Assembly: GCA_026984275.1 (NCBI GenBank)
Contig: JALSSM010000457.1
Location: forward strand, 1 to 6,391
Reading direction: 5' to 3'
Source of the DNA: Gammaproteobacteria bacterium
GTDB lineage: Bacteria > Pseudomonadota > Gammaproteobacteria > CAJXQU01
Length of the DNA stretch: 6,391 nt
In this document: one piece after another, positions 1-6,391 of the stretch
Layout of the letters: each line of letters begins with the position of its first letter
How positions within the stretch are numbered: the first letter of the stretch is position 1
Program-made: the position numbers and the translations under genes
The notes under the pieces: generated by a model
Database searches by the model: none
What the model saw: the letters and a program-made list of their open reading frames with translations, nothing else
What the model was told of the DNA's origin: nothing

Positions 1-1569
1 CTGCCAGACACGCTGGATCATCGGGATCTCTTCGACTAAAGATATCTGGTCGTCTGAAAGTGGTGATGAAACACCGATCACGGCAATGGCCGTTCTATCC
101 TGTGTTGAATTCCCCACATGCATCCTTGAGATATTGACTTTGGCTTTTCCCAGAACATCTCCGAGCGCCCCAACAACACCCGGCTTATCCTGATGCCGCG
201 TGATCAGCAGTACGCCATCAGGTACTGCTTCGACCTCGTAATCGTCGATCTGAACCAGTCTTGGCTGTCGCTCACCTAAAAGTGTCCCGATAACTTTGAT
301 CGATTGACCATTGTAATATCCCTTAACGGTCACCAGTGAGACATAGTCGTGAGCAGATTCATCTCTGGTTTCAACCAGTGAAATCCCCTGACGCTTTGCC
401 AGATGACAGGCATTCACGCTGTTAACTGGTTGCGATAACTGCCCCTGAAGCAATCCAACCAGTGCTTCGACCGCAACCGGATGTGGATCAACTTCGGCTG
501 CTTTACCACTCAAGCTCACTTCCAACCGTTCCAGCGGATCAGAAGCCAAAACAGAAATCAGCTGGCCTAATTTCATAGCCAGTTTTTGAAAAGGCTTAAC
601 CTTGATCAATTCTTCACTGGCAACAAATGGTACATTCAGTGCATTGATCGCCTCACCATCAATCAAATAGCTTGTAACCTGTTTTGAGATCTCAACTCCA
701 ACAGCGACTTGTGCCTCTTCTGTCGATGCGCCCAGATGGGGTGTAAACACCAGTTTTTCCTGATTGAGCAGTGGCGAGTCCGTTGGTGGCTCGTGTTCAT
801 AAACATCCAGCGCAGCGCCCGCCAATCGACCCTGTTGCAGGGCTTCCAGTAAGGCTGCTTCATCGATCAAACCACCTCGAGCACAATTGATAATGCGTGC
901 TTCCGGTTTCATTCGTGCGATCCGATCGGCGTTAATCAGGTTTCTGGTTTTTTCGATCAGTGGGCAATGCAAGGTGATGTAATCAACTTCAGAAACCATC
1001 TCGTCCAGATCCATAGGCTCAACACCATCGGCCTCAAAAACTTCTCTGGTCACAAACGGATCGTATGCCAATACCCGCATTTTTAACCCCAGACAACGTG
1101 ACGCGACGATTCGACCTATGGTGCCGTAACCCACAATACCAATCGTTTTACCAGTGATTTCAGCCCCCATGAATGCTGATCGTTCCCATTTGCCTGAACG
1201 GACAGAAAGATCTGCGGCTGGCAGATTCCTGCTCAATGAAAACAGGTGGGCAATTGCAAGTTCGGCCGTGGTTGTCGCATTCGCATCCGGTGTATTCAGA
1301 ACCACAACACCCTGCTCTGTTGAGGCTTCGACATCAATATTATCGACTCCAATGCCAGCCCTGCCGATCACCTTCAACTTTGGCGCAGCAGTAAGAACTT
1401 TTGGTGTCACCTTGACCGCACTACGGATGATCAAACCTTCTGCATCCGCTATTTCCTGACAAACCTCATCCTCGGACAATCCTGTTTTAAAAACGACTTC
1501 CAGATCATCCTGCTGTTGTAAATATTCAACACCTTCGGGCGCGATCTTGTCTGCAACTAAAACTTTCAT
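1..1569 (-). CDS. serA: D-3-phosphoglycerate dehydrogenase, long form, missing the last few codons
   Basis: SerA oxidises 3-phosphoglycerate to 3-phosphohydroxypyruvate with NAD+, the entry step of serine synthesis. The frame starts at ATG 1569 and runs 523 codons to the left edge without a stop. The long-form family is about 525-530 residues, so only a few are missing. Residues 1 to about 95 and 285-315 form the substrate-binding domain (GRAGIGVDNID, 69-79). Residues about 96-284 form the NAD domain, with GYGTIG (147-152) and D170 at the end of the second strand. Catalytic residues are R231 (in NCARGG), E260 (in EHEP) and H278 (in HLGAST). Residues about 318-450 form the extra regulatory/substrate-binding (ASB) domain absent from E. 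coli SerA. Residues about 453 onward form an ACT domain (HQDKPGVVGALGDVLG, 459-474), the usual serine-binding module for feedback inhibition. Whether this enzyme is serine-inhibited is inference. It lies 3 bases after serC. Confidence 0.97.
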   Translation of the reverse strand, partial: MKVLVADKIAPEGVEYLQQQDDLEVVFKTGLSEDEVCQEIADAEGLIIRSAVKVTPKVLTAAPKLKVIGRAGIGVDNIDVEASTEQGVVVLNTPDANATTTAELAIAHLFSLSRNLPAADLSVRSGKWERSAFMGAEITGKTIGIVGYGTIGRIVASRCLGLKMRVLAYDPFVTREVFEADGVEPMDLDEMVSEVDYITLHCPLIEKTRNLINADRIARMKPEARIINCARGGLIDEAALLEALQQGRLAGAALDVYEHEPPTDSPLLNQEKLVFTPHLGASTEEAQVAVGVEISKQVTSYLIDGEAINALNVPFVASEELIKVKPFQKLAMKLGQLISVLASDPLERLEVSLSGKAAEVDPHPVAVEALVGLLQGQLSQPVNSVNACHLAKRQGISLVETRDESAHDYVSLVTVKGYYNGQSIKVIGTLLGERQPRLVQIDDYEVEAVPDGVLLITRHQDKPGVVGALGDVLGKAKVNISRMHVGNSTQDRTAIAVIGVSSPLSDDQISLVEEIPMIQRVWQ

Positions 1570-1572
1570 GGT

Positions 1573-2724
1573 TTATTTTTCCTCTTTTACCTGAAGGTAT
1601 ACCCAGTCGAGCCAGGGCATCAAATATTCAAGATCGCTGGACTCAATTGTTGCTCCACACCAAATCCGTAACCCTGGTGGCGCATCACGATAACTTTCAA
1701 TGTCAAAAGCGGCCTTCTCCTGTTCCAGCAGTGTGACCATTTTCTTTATGATTACTGTCTGTTGGTCAAGAGATTGGGACGTAAACCAGCGATCGATTAT
1801 CTTCAGACAGACAGAAGTATTCGATCTTGTCTCCCGTTCCTCAGCCAGAAAATCTATCCATTCAGTCTCTTCAACCCAGTTTTCAACCACCTTAAGATTT
1901 TTTTGTGATCGTTCAATCAATCCGTTCAGGCCACCTGCACTCTCAGCCCATTTCAGAGCATCAAGATAATCTTCCACGCAGAGCATGGAAGGTGTATTGA
2001 TGGTCGCACCTCTGAATATTCCTTCATTCAACTTCCCACCTTTAGTCAGACGAAACAGCTTCGGCATCGGCCAGGGTGGGCTCCAGGATTCCAGTCTGGC
2101 GACGGCTCGAGGGCTCAGGATCAACATACCATGCGCAGCTTCTCCTCCGAGCACTTTTTGCCAGGAATAGGTCACCACATCGAGTTTTTCCCACGGCAAC
2201 GGCATGGCAAAGACGGCAGAGGTTGCATCGCAGATGGTCAGGCCTTTTCGAGCAGTGCTGATCCAGTCACCGTTCGGGACTTTTACACCCGAGGTGGTTC
2301 CATTCCAGACGAACACCACATCATTCTCAAAGTTAACCTTTTTAAGATCAGGTAACTGACCATAATCTGCTTCGAGGTGGTTCACATCATCCAGCTTTAG
2401 CTGATTAACCACATCGTTGATCCAGCCTGATCCAAAACTCTCCCAGGCCAACAAATCGACACCCCGTTGACCGAGCAATGACCACAGGGCAATTTCCATA
2501 GCACCCGTGTCCGAGGCCGGAACAATACCTACCCGGTAATCATCAGGCAGCTGCAACAGATTACGAGTCCGATCAATCGCTTCGGCCAGTTTCTTTTTAC
2601 CGGGACTGGATCGATGCGAACGACCCAGCAGGGCATGTTGCAAATTATTTAGCGACCAGCCCGGTCGCTTCGGGCACGGCCCGGATGAAAACAAGGGATT
2701 TTCAGGTTTGGTTGTTGGTTTCAA
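1573..2724 (-). CDS. serC: Phosphoserine aminotransferase, Methanosarcina/alphaproteobacterial type
   Basis: SerC is a PLP enzyme that uses glutamate to convert 3-phosphohydroxypyruvate to O-phosphoserine, the second step of serine synthesis. The 383-residue product belongs to the class V aminotransferase fold. It carries FSSGPCPKRPGWSL (12-25), GRSHRSSPGKKKL (34-46), VPASDTGAMEIALWSLLG (68-85), ICDATSA (164-170), SWQKVLGGEAAHGMLILSP (187-205) and TINTPSMLCVEDYLDAL (241-257). K190 is the expected PLP lysine and D166 the likely partner of the pyridine nitrogen. These motifs match the SerC subfamily described from Methanosarcina and common in alphaproteobacteria (TIGR01365, from memory), not the E. 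coli type. The start is TTG, chosen because the family motif FSSGPC begins at residue 12, a strong ribosome binding site lies six bases upstream, and no ATG or GTG is available. Its stop is 3 bases from the serA start, so the pair is surely one transcript. The frame is intact. Confidence 0.93.
   Translation of the reverse strand: MKPTTKPENPLFSSGPCPKRPGWSLNNLQHALLGRSHRSSPGKKKLAEAIDRTRNLLQLPDDYRVGIVPASDTGAMEIALWSLLGQRGVDLLAWESFGSGWINDVVNQLKLDDVNHLEADYGQLPDLKKVNFENDVVFVWNGTTSGVKVPNGDWISTARKGLTICDATSAVFAMPLPWEKLDVVTYSWQKVLGGEAAHGMLILSPRAVARLESWSPPWPMPKLFRLTKGGKLNEGIFRGATINTPSMLCVEDYLDALKWAESAGGLNGLIERSQKNLKVVENWVEETEWIDFLAEERETRSNTSVCLKIIDRWFTSQSLDQQTVIIKKMVTLLEQEKAAFDIESYRDAPPGLRIWCGATIESSDLEYLMPWLDWVYLQVKEEK
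1580..1585 (-). promoter_or_regulatory. Ribosome binding site of serA inside the end of serC
   Basis: The minus strand reads AGAGGA, 10 bases before the serA ATG at 1569. It lies within the last codons of serC (K-E-E-K-stop), so ribosomes finishing serC end next to the serA start. This arrangement favours translational coupling. The spacing is slightly long. Confidence 0.55.
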
Positions 2725-2730
2725 TGGCGT

Positions 2731-2738
2731 CCCCCTCT
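2731..2738 (-). promoter_or_regulatory. Ribosome binding site of serC, fixes a TTG start
   Basis: The minus strand reads AGAGGGGG, then six bases, then TTG at 2724. The purine run and spacing are near ideal. In this frame there is no ATG or GTG between the upstream stop (2784-2782) and this TTG, so the site decides for the rare TTG start. Confidence 0.75.
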
Positions 2739-2769
2739 GATAACCAAAACAGTGTGTGTGAAGCGTGGA

Positions 2770-2798
2770 ATTTAATCCTGTTTAATATTCGAATACAA
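2770..2798 (-). promoter_or_regulatory. Possible weak promoter for serC-serA
   Basis: The minus strand has TTGTAT (2798-2793), 17 bases, then TTAAAT (2775-2770). Spacing is ideal for a sigma-70 promoter, but the boxes match consensus only 3 of 6 (TTGACA) and 4 of 6 (TATAAT). Such pairs are common by chance in AT-rich spacer. It is listed because it lies in the one gap long enough to hold an internal promoter. Confidence 0.2.
2786..2795. repeat. Perfect 10-base palindrome TATTCGAATA
   Basis: Both strands read TATTCGAATA. It lies in the gcvP-serC gap, about 60 bases before the serC start, and overlaps the possible -35 element. Its placement would suit an operator, but it matches no regulator site that I can name and could be chance. 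Confidence 0.3.
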
Positions 2799-2828
2799 GG
2801 CCTGGTCAGTGATCAGCAGGAAAAAGTC

Positions 2829-5732
2829 TTATTCATAAGCACTCATCGGCGGACAGGTACAAACAAGATGCTTGTCACCAGCCTGGTTATCGATTCTACC
2901 CACTGGCGGCCAGTATTTATCTCCCTGTTTTTCCATTAACGGGAAAAAGGATTGTCGTGTTGTATAAGGATACGGCCATTCCTGTTTGAGCAGTACATCG
3001 GAATGTGGCGCATTGGTGAGCAGGTTATTTTCACGATCCACCTGACCGTCCTCAATCTCCTGTATTTCTTTTCGGATCGAGATCATGGCTTCACAGAAAC
3101 GATCCAGCTCCCGTTTATTTTCACTTTCGGTGGGTTCGATCATCATGGTGTCCGCCACCGGAAAAGACATGGTTGGTGCATGAAAACCGTAATCCACCAG
3201 CCGTTTGGCGATATCATCGACGGTAATTCCACAGGCTTTTTTGATCGGTCTGAGATCAATAATACACTCATGCGCCACCATGCCATTTTTTCCGGTGTAC
3301 AGGATTGGATAATGGGGAGCCAGTCGTTTGGCGATGTAATTAGCATTGAGAATCGCCACCAGTGTTGCGCGGCGCAAACCATGAGCACCCATCATGGCGA
3401 TATAGGCCCAGGAGATGGGAAGAATGCTGGCTGATCCCCAGGGCGCTGCGGAGATCGTACCGATGGTTTCTACCTTGCCCGCTGCCGGATTCACACCTTC
3501 GACGACAGGATGATCCGGCAAGAAGGCTGCCAGGTGACTACGAACGCCGATGGGTCCGACACCCGGGCCGCCACCGCCGTGAGGAATAGCGAAGGTTTTA
3601 TGCAAGTTAAGATGAGCAACATCAGCACCGATCTGAGCAGGCCGGCAGATACCGACCAGGGCATTAAAATTGGCTCCATCCAGATATACCTGGCCACCAT
3701 GGTCATGGACAATCTGACAGATATCGATAAAGGCCTCTTCAAAAACACCATGCGTAGATGGATAGGTGATCATCAATGCTGCAAGATTCTCCGAGTGCTC
3801 GATCGCCTTGCTCTTCAGATCTTCGACATCCACATTGCCAGCATCATCACAGGCCACGACAACAACTTTCAAGCCAGCCATGGTCGCACTGGCCGGATTG
3901 GTGCCATGAGCAGAAGCCGGGATCAGACAGACATTACGATGTCCCTGCCCCTGTGATTCATGATATTTCCGGATCACCAGCAGACCGGCATATTCTCCCT
4001 GTGAACCGGCATTGGGCTGAAACGAAAAGGCATCAAACCCGGTCAGGTCACAGAGCATATCTTCCAGCTCATCGAACAACTGCATATAACCCTGTGCCTG
4101 ATCGAGCGGCGCAAACGGATGCATGGCATTGAATTCCCGATAGGAAATTGCCTGCATTTCAGCCGCGGCATTGAGCTTCATGGTACACGAGCCTAATGGG
4201 ATCATGGATCGATCCAGTGCAATATCCTTACGCGCCAGCCCACGCATATAACGCATCATTTCGCTCTCGGAGTGATAAAGATTGAATACCGGATGGGTCA
4301 GGAAGTCACTCGTACGCAACCATTCGTCTGGGATGCATTCTTCAACCCTCTTGTCCAGCGGCCCAACATACAGTTTTTCCCGTGAGAAAGTCTGAGTGGA
4401 AAAGACCTTCCAAAGTTTTCTTACTTCAACCCTTCGGATGGTTTCATCCAGCGAAATACCCAGATAGTCGGCGTCATACACCCGCAAATTGATTCTGGAC
4501 TCAAGAGCACGGGCCGCGATTCTCCTCGCCCTGCCGGGAACATGAACTTTCAAGGAATCAAAATAGACTTTATTGACGACTTCAAATCCAAGCAGTTTTA
4601 ATCCTTCGGCCAGAATCAGGGTCAGCCGATGTACACGGTTGGCGATGAGCTTCAATTCTTTGGGGCCATAATAGACCGCATAAAAACTGGCCAGGATCGC
4701 CAATAATACCTGTGAGGTACAGATATTACTGGTCGCCTTGTCACGACGAATGTGTTGTTCACGGGTTTGCAAGGCCAGTCGGCAGGCATTCTGGCCATGC
4801 TGATCAACCGAGACCCCGATGATCCTGCCGGGAACGGATCGTTTATAGGCATCACGCGTCGCAAAAAATGCGGCGTGTGGACCACCATATCCCAGTGGAA
4901 CACCAAATCGCTGCGAATTACCCACGACAATATCGGCGTCCATTTCGCCCGGCGGTTTTAACATGATCAGGCTAAGCAAGTCGGTTGCAACTGTGGCCAG
5001 TGCTGATTTTTCATGTGTCTGTTTGATCACCGACTCAATGTCTCTGATCTCACCACTGGAACCAGGGTATTGAATAAAAACGCCAAACACATCCTGATCA
5101 TCAAGCTCTGTCCATGCATCACCAATAACCAGATCAAAACCCAGACTGCCTGCACGAGTTTTAATCACAGCGATGGTTTGTGGATGGACATCGTGATCAA
5201 CAAAAAAGGTATTCGACTTGCTCTTTGACAAACGTCTGGACATGGCCATAGCTTCTGCAGCGGCGGTGGCCTCATCAAGCATGGAAGCATTGGCCAATTC
5301 CATACCGGTCAGATCGATGATCATTTGCTGAAAATTCAGCAACGCTTCCAGCCTGCCCTGACTGATCTCGGCCTGATAAGGCGTATAAGCTGTATACCAA
5401 CCTGGATTTTCGAGCACATTTCGTTTGATCACCGCCGGCATGACGGTACCGCTGTAACCCATGCCGATCATCGAAATATAGACCTTGTTTCTGGCTCTGA
5501 TCTTTCTCAGATAAGTCCTGACTGCACGTTCACTGATGGTTGACGTCAACGACAAGGGTTCCTTGATCAGGATATTTTCTGGTATGACCCTTTCAATTAT
5601 GTCTTCCAGTGAATCCATTTCCAGAAACTCCAGAATTTCCTGCAACTGGTGTTTATCCAGACCAATATGCCGGCGAATAAAATCGCCACGCATTTCAAGT
5701 TCGTTTAATGGAATTCTTTGTTTGTCACTCAC
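2829..5732 (-). CDS. gcvP: Glycine dehydrogenase (decarboxylating), P protein, single-chain form
   Basis: GcvP is the PLP enzyme that decarboxylates glycine and loads the remaining aminomethyl group onto the lipoyl arm of GcvH. It is 967 residues, the usual length of the single-chain (homodimeric) form rather than the split GcvPA/GcvPB form. Residues 1 to about 440 form the N-terminal aminotransferase-like lobe, starting with RGDFIRRHIG (15-24). The rest is the catalytic lobe, with IPLGSCTMKLN (511-521), ASAHGTNPASA (606-616) and HLNLHKTFAIPHGGGGPG (707-724). K712 in the last motif is the expected PLP lysine. The C-terminus (VCTCPPMSAYE) resembles the end of E. coli GcvP. The start is GTG: residues 10-24 align with the start region of E. 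coli GcvP (LSQLENSGAFIERHIG), so only a normal short N-terminus precedes them. The frame is intact with no missing key motif. It sits 31 bases after gcvT and 104 bases before serC. Confidence 0.98.
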   Translation of the reverse strand: MSDKQRIPLNELEMRGDFIRRHIGLDKHQLQEILEFLEMDSLEDIIERVIPENILIKEPLSLTSTISERAVRTYLRKIRARNKVYISMIGMGYSGTVMPAVIKRNVLENPGWYTAYTPYQAEISQGRLEALLNFQQMIIDLTGMELANASMLDEATAAAEAMAMSRRLSKSKSNTFFVDHDVHPQTIAVIKTRAGSLGFDLVIGDAWTELDDQDVFGVFIQYPGSSGEIRDIESVIKQTHEKSALATVATDLLSLIMLKPPGEMDADIVVGNSQRFGVPLGYGGPHAAFFATRDAYKRSVPGRIIGVSVDQHGQNACRLALQTREQHIRRDKATSNICTSQVLLAILASFYAVYYGPKELKLIANRVHRLTLILAEGLKLLGFEVVNKVYFDSLKVHVPGRARRIAARALESRINLRVYDADYLGISLDETIRRVEVRKLWKVFSTQTFSREKLYVGPLDKRVEECIPDEWLRTSDFLTHPVFNLYHSESEMMRYMRGLARKDIALDRSMIPLGSCTMKLNAAAEMQAISYREFNAMHPFAPLDQAQGYMQLFDELEDMLCDLTGFDAFSFQPNAGSQGEYAGLLVIRKYHESQGQGHRNVCLIPASAHGTNPASATMAGLKVVVVACDDAGNVDVEDLKSKAIEHSENLAALMITYPSTHGVFEEAFIDICQIVHDHGGQVYLDGANFNALVGICRPAQIGADVAHLNLHKTFAIPHGGGGPGVGPIGVRSHLAAFLPDHPVVEGVNPAAGKVETIGTISAAPWGSASILPISWAYIAMMGAHGLRRATLVAILNANYIAKRLAPHYPILYTGKNGMVAHECIIDLRPIKKACGITVDDIAKRLVDYGFHAPTMSFPVADTMMIEPTESENKRELDRFCEAMISIRKEIQEIEDGQVDRENNLLTNAPHSDVLLKQEWPYPYTTRQSFFPLMEKQGDKYWPPVGRIDNQAGDKHLVCTCPPMSAYE

Positions 5733-5735
5733 TTC

Positions 5736-5742
5736 ATCACCC
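5736..5742 (-). promoter_or_regulatory. Ribosome binding site of gcvP
   Basis: The minus strand reads GGGTGAT, then GAA, then the GTG start at 5732. GGTGAT pairs with the 16S rRNA 3' end (the part after GGAGG in AAGGAGGTGATC). In that register the GTG lies at the normal distance. This supports GTG at 5732 as the start. The nearby ATG at 5737 is out of frame and meets a stop after two codons. Confidence 0.65.
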
Positions 5743-5754
5743 TGAATAATTCAG
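5742..5754. repeat. Perfect 13-base palindrome in the gcvT-gcvP gap
   Basis: On the minus strand the gap reads CTGAAT-T-ATTCAG: two 6-base arms around one central base. It ends where the gcvP ribosome binding site begins. As RNA it would be a weak AU-rich hairpin, because some inner pairs must open to form a loop. It has no T-run behind it, so it is not a terminator. A role in gcvP translation is possible, but a 13-base palindrome in AT-rich spacer can also be chance. Confidence 0.4.
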
Positions 5755-5763
5755 TTTTTATTG

Positions 5764-6391
5764 TCAGATAAACGGAGGTTGTACGATCACGGCAGGAAGA
5801 CGTTTTTTTCTGATCTGGACTTCCACTTCGCCTTTAACGGCACTCTCGACGCAGGCCAGTGCAATTGATTTTCCCAATGTTGGCGAAAACCCACCACTTG
5901 TGATCTCTCCCACTTGTCGATCACCAATAAAAATCTGTTGATGGGCACGAAAGATCCCTTTCTCTCCGAGAAGCAAACCCACCTGTTTTCGGCTTATACC
6001 TGTTTTTTTCTGGTTTTCCAAAGCCGCACGACCAATAAACTCGCGATCTTCCGGTTGCCATGCGACGGTCCATGTCAGACCCGTTTCTAATGGTGTGGTT
6101 TCTTCATCCATGTCTGTTCCATACAGGTTCATGCCCGCTTCAAGTCGCAATGAATCTCTGGCTCCCAGTCCGACAGGTTTTGCACCAGCCCTGATCAATT
6201 GTTCCCAAAAGGAAATGACAGATGCAGAAGGTATAATAATTTCGAAGCCATCTTCACCTGTATAACCGGTGCAGGCTATAAAAAGATCATGCCACTGGAA
6301 AGAATGAAATGATTGCAGATCATCAATTTTATCTGCAACTTGATCGAGAACCTGAGATAGGAGTCCTCGCGCCTCCGGCCCCTGAAAGGCA
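5764..6391 (-). CDS. gcvT: Aminomethyltransferase (glycine cleavage system T protein), 3' part
   Basis: GcvT takes the aminomethyl group held on the lipoyl arm of GcvH and transfers the one-carbon unit to tetrahydrofolate, releasing ammonia; it acts in the cytoplasm. The open frame enters from the right edge and ends at TGA (5764-5766), giving 208 residues of a family near 365. In window numbering, family signatures are QGPEAR (3-8), TGYTGEDGFEI (41-51), KPVGLGARDSLRLEAGMNLYG (71-91) and the C-terminal barrel signature SGGFSPTLGKSIALA (165-179). The order and spacing match E. coli GcvT from about its residue 140 onward. The N-terminal half, including the catalytic aspartate known from the family, lies outside the window. 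The frame is intact. gcvP follows after 31 bases, so the two are probably co-transcribed. Identification is secure; the true start cannot be seen. Confidence 0.96.
   Translation of the reverse strand, partial: AFQGPEARGLLSQVLDQVADKIDDLQSFHSFQWHDLFIACTGYTGEDGFEIIIPSASVISFWEQLIRAGAKPVGLGARDSLRLEAGMNLYGTDMDEETTPLETGLTWTVAWQPEDREFIGRAALENQKKTGISRKQVGLLLGEKGIFRAHQQIFIGDRQVGEITSGGFSPTLGKSIALACVESAVKGEVEVQIRKKRLPAVIVQPPFI

Larger units (their letters stand above)
2725..2828 (-). other. gcvP-serC intergenic gap
   Basis: This 104-base stretch is the longest noncoding gap in the window. On the minus strand it holds, in order, an AT-rich part with the palindrome TATTCGAATA, a weak promoter-like pair, and the strong serC ribosome binding site. 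I found no GC-rich hairpin followed by T's, so there is no visible intrinsic terminator after gcvP and read-through into serC is likely. The length leaves room for a promoter serving serC and serA independently of the gcv genes. No tRNA or other RNA gene is recognisable. Confidence 0.6.

Noticed and set aside
663..863. Minus-strand open frame of 66 codons overlapping serA
   Set aside because: It is an out-of-frame reading of serA around the E260-H278 active-site region; the composition is not protein-like.
1154..1459. Plus-strand open frame of 101 codons
   Set aside because: It is antisense to serA over its substrate- and NAD-binding domains, and the serA frame is continuous and conserved here.
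2725..2828. Intrinsic terminator after gcvP
   Set aside because: The gap has only short, imperfect pairings (such as CCTG with CAGG) and no GC-rich stem followed by a T-run on the minus strand.
2952..3434. Plus-strand open frame of 160 codons
   Set aside because: It lies wholly antisense to the C-terminal part of gcvP, whose protein is well conserved there. The translation resembles no family I know and I see no gene-like context.
3510..3956. Plus-strand open frame of 148 codons
   Set aside because: It is antisense to the gcvP catalytic region, including the PLP-lysine motif. It is explained as a by-product of gcvP codon use.
5764..6198. A shorter gcvT starting at TTG 6198 (144 residues)
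   Set aside because: The frame continues upstream to the window edge and encodes conserved GcvT sequence (QGPEAR, TGYTGEDGFEI). The TTG is an internal Leu codon.
1..6391. Mobile element, CRISPR array, tRNA/rRNA or an undescribed system
   Set aside because: The window is filled by four intact core-metabolism genes. I found no long direct or inverted repeats, spacer arrays, transposase-like frames or RNA genes on either strand.

Overview
The window holds four genes, all on the minus strand and in one direction. In transcription order (right to left) they are the 3' part of gcvT, a complete gcvP, a complete serC, and a serA that lacks only its last few codons. Nothing on the plus strand looks like a gene. 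Coding sequence fills almost the whole window; the largest gap is 104 bases, between gcvP and serC.

Layout: 6391-5764 is the aminomethyltransferase GcvT (C-terminal 208 residues). After 31 bases comes GcvP at 5732-2829, a 967-residue single-chain glycine decarboxylase. After the 104-base gap comes SerC at 2724-1573, phosphoserine aminotransferase of the type also found in Methanosarcina and alphaproteobacteria. After 3 bases comes SerA at 1569-1, the long form of D-3-phosphoglycerate dehydrogenase with an extra C-terminal domain plus an ACT domain.

The genes form one metabolic unit. SerA and SerC carry 3-phosphoglycerate to phosphoserine, the first two steps of serine synthesis. GcvT and GcvP are two of the four proteins of the glycine cleavage system, which breaks glycine into CO2, ammonia and methylene-tetrahydrofolate. 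The links needed to join them (SerB phosphatase, GlyA hydroxymethyltransferase, the lipoyl carrier GcvH and the L protein) are not in the window. gcvH is notably missing from the gcvT-gcvP junction, where it often sits.

The organism is most likely a proteobacterium. GcvP and GcvT read much like the E. coli proteins, SerC and SerA are closer to forms common in alphaproteobacteria, and base composition looks near 50% GC. This is a judgement from recalled sequence patterns, not a search. All four frames are intact over the visible span and carry the expected active-site residues. gcvP starts with GTG and serC with TTG, each supported by a ribosome binding site.

This is a core-metabolism region and I see no previously undescribed system in it. 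The points most worth a second look are a roughly threefold excess of GATC over chance, the gene order without gcvH, the SerC subtype, and two small palindromes in the intergenic gaps.
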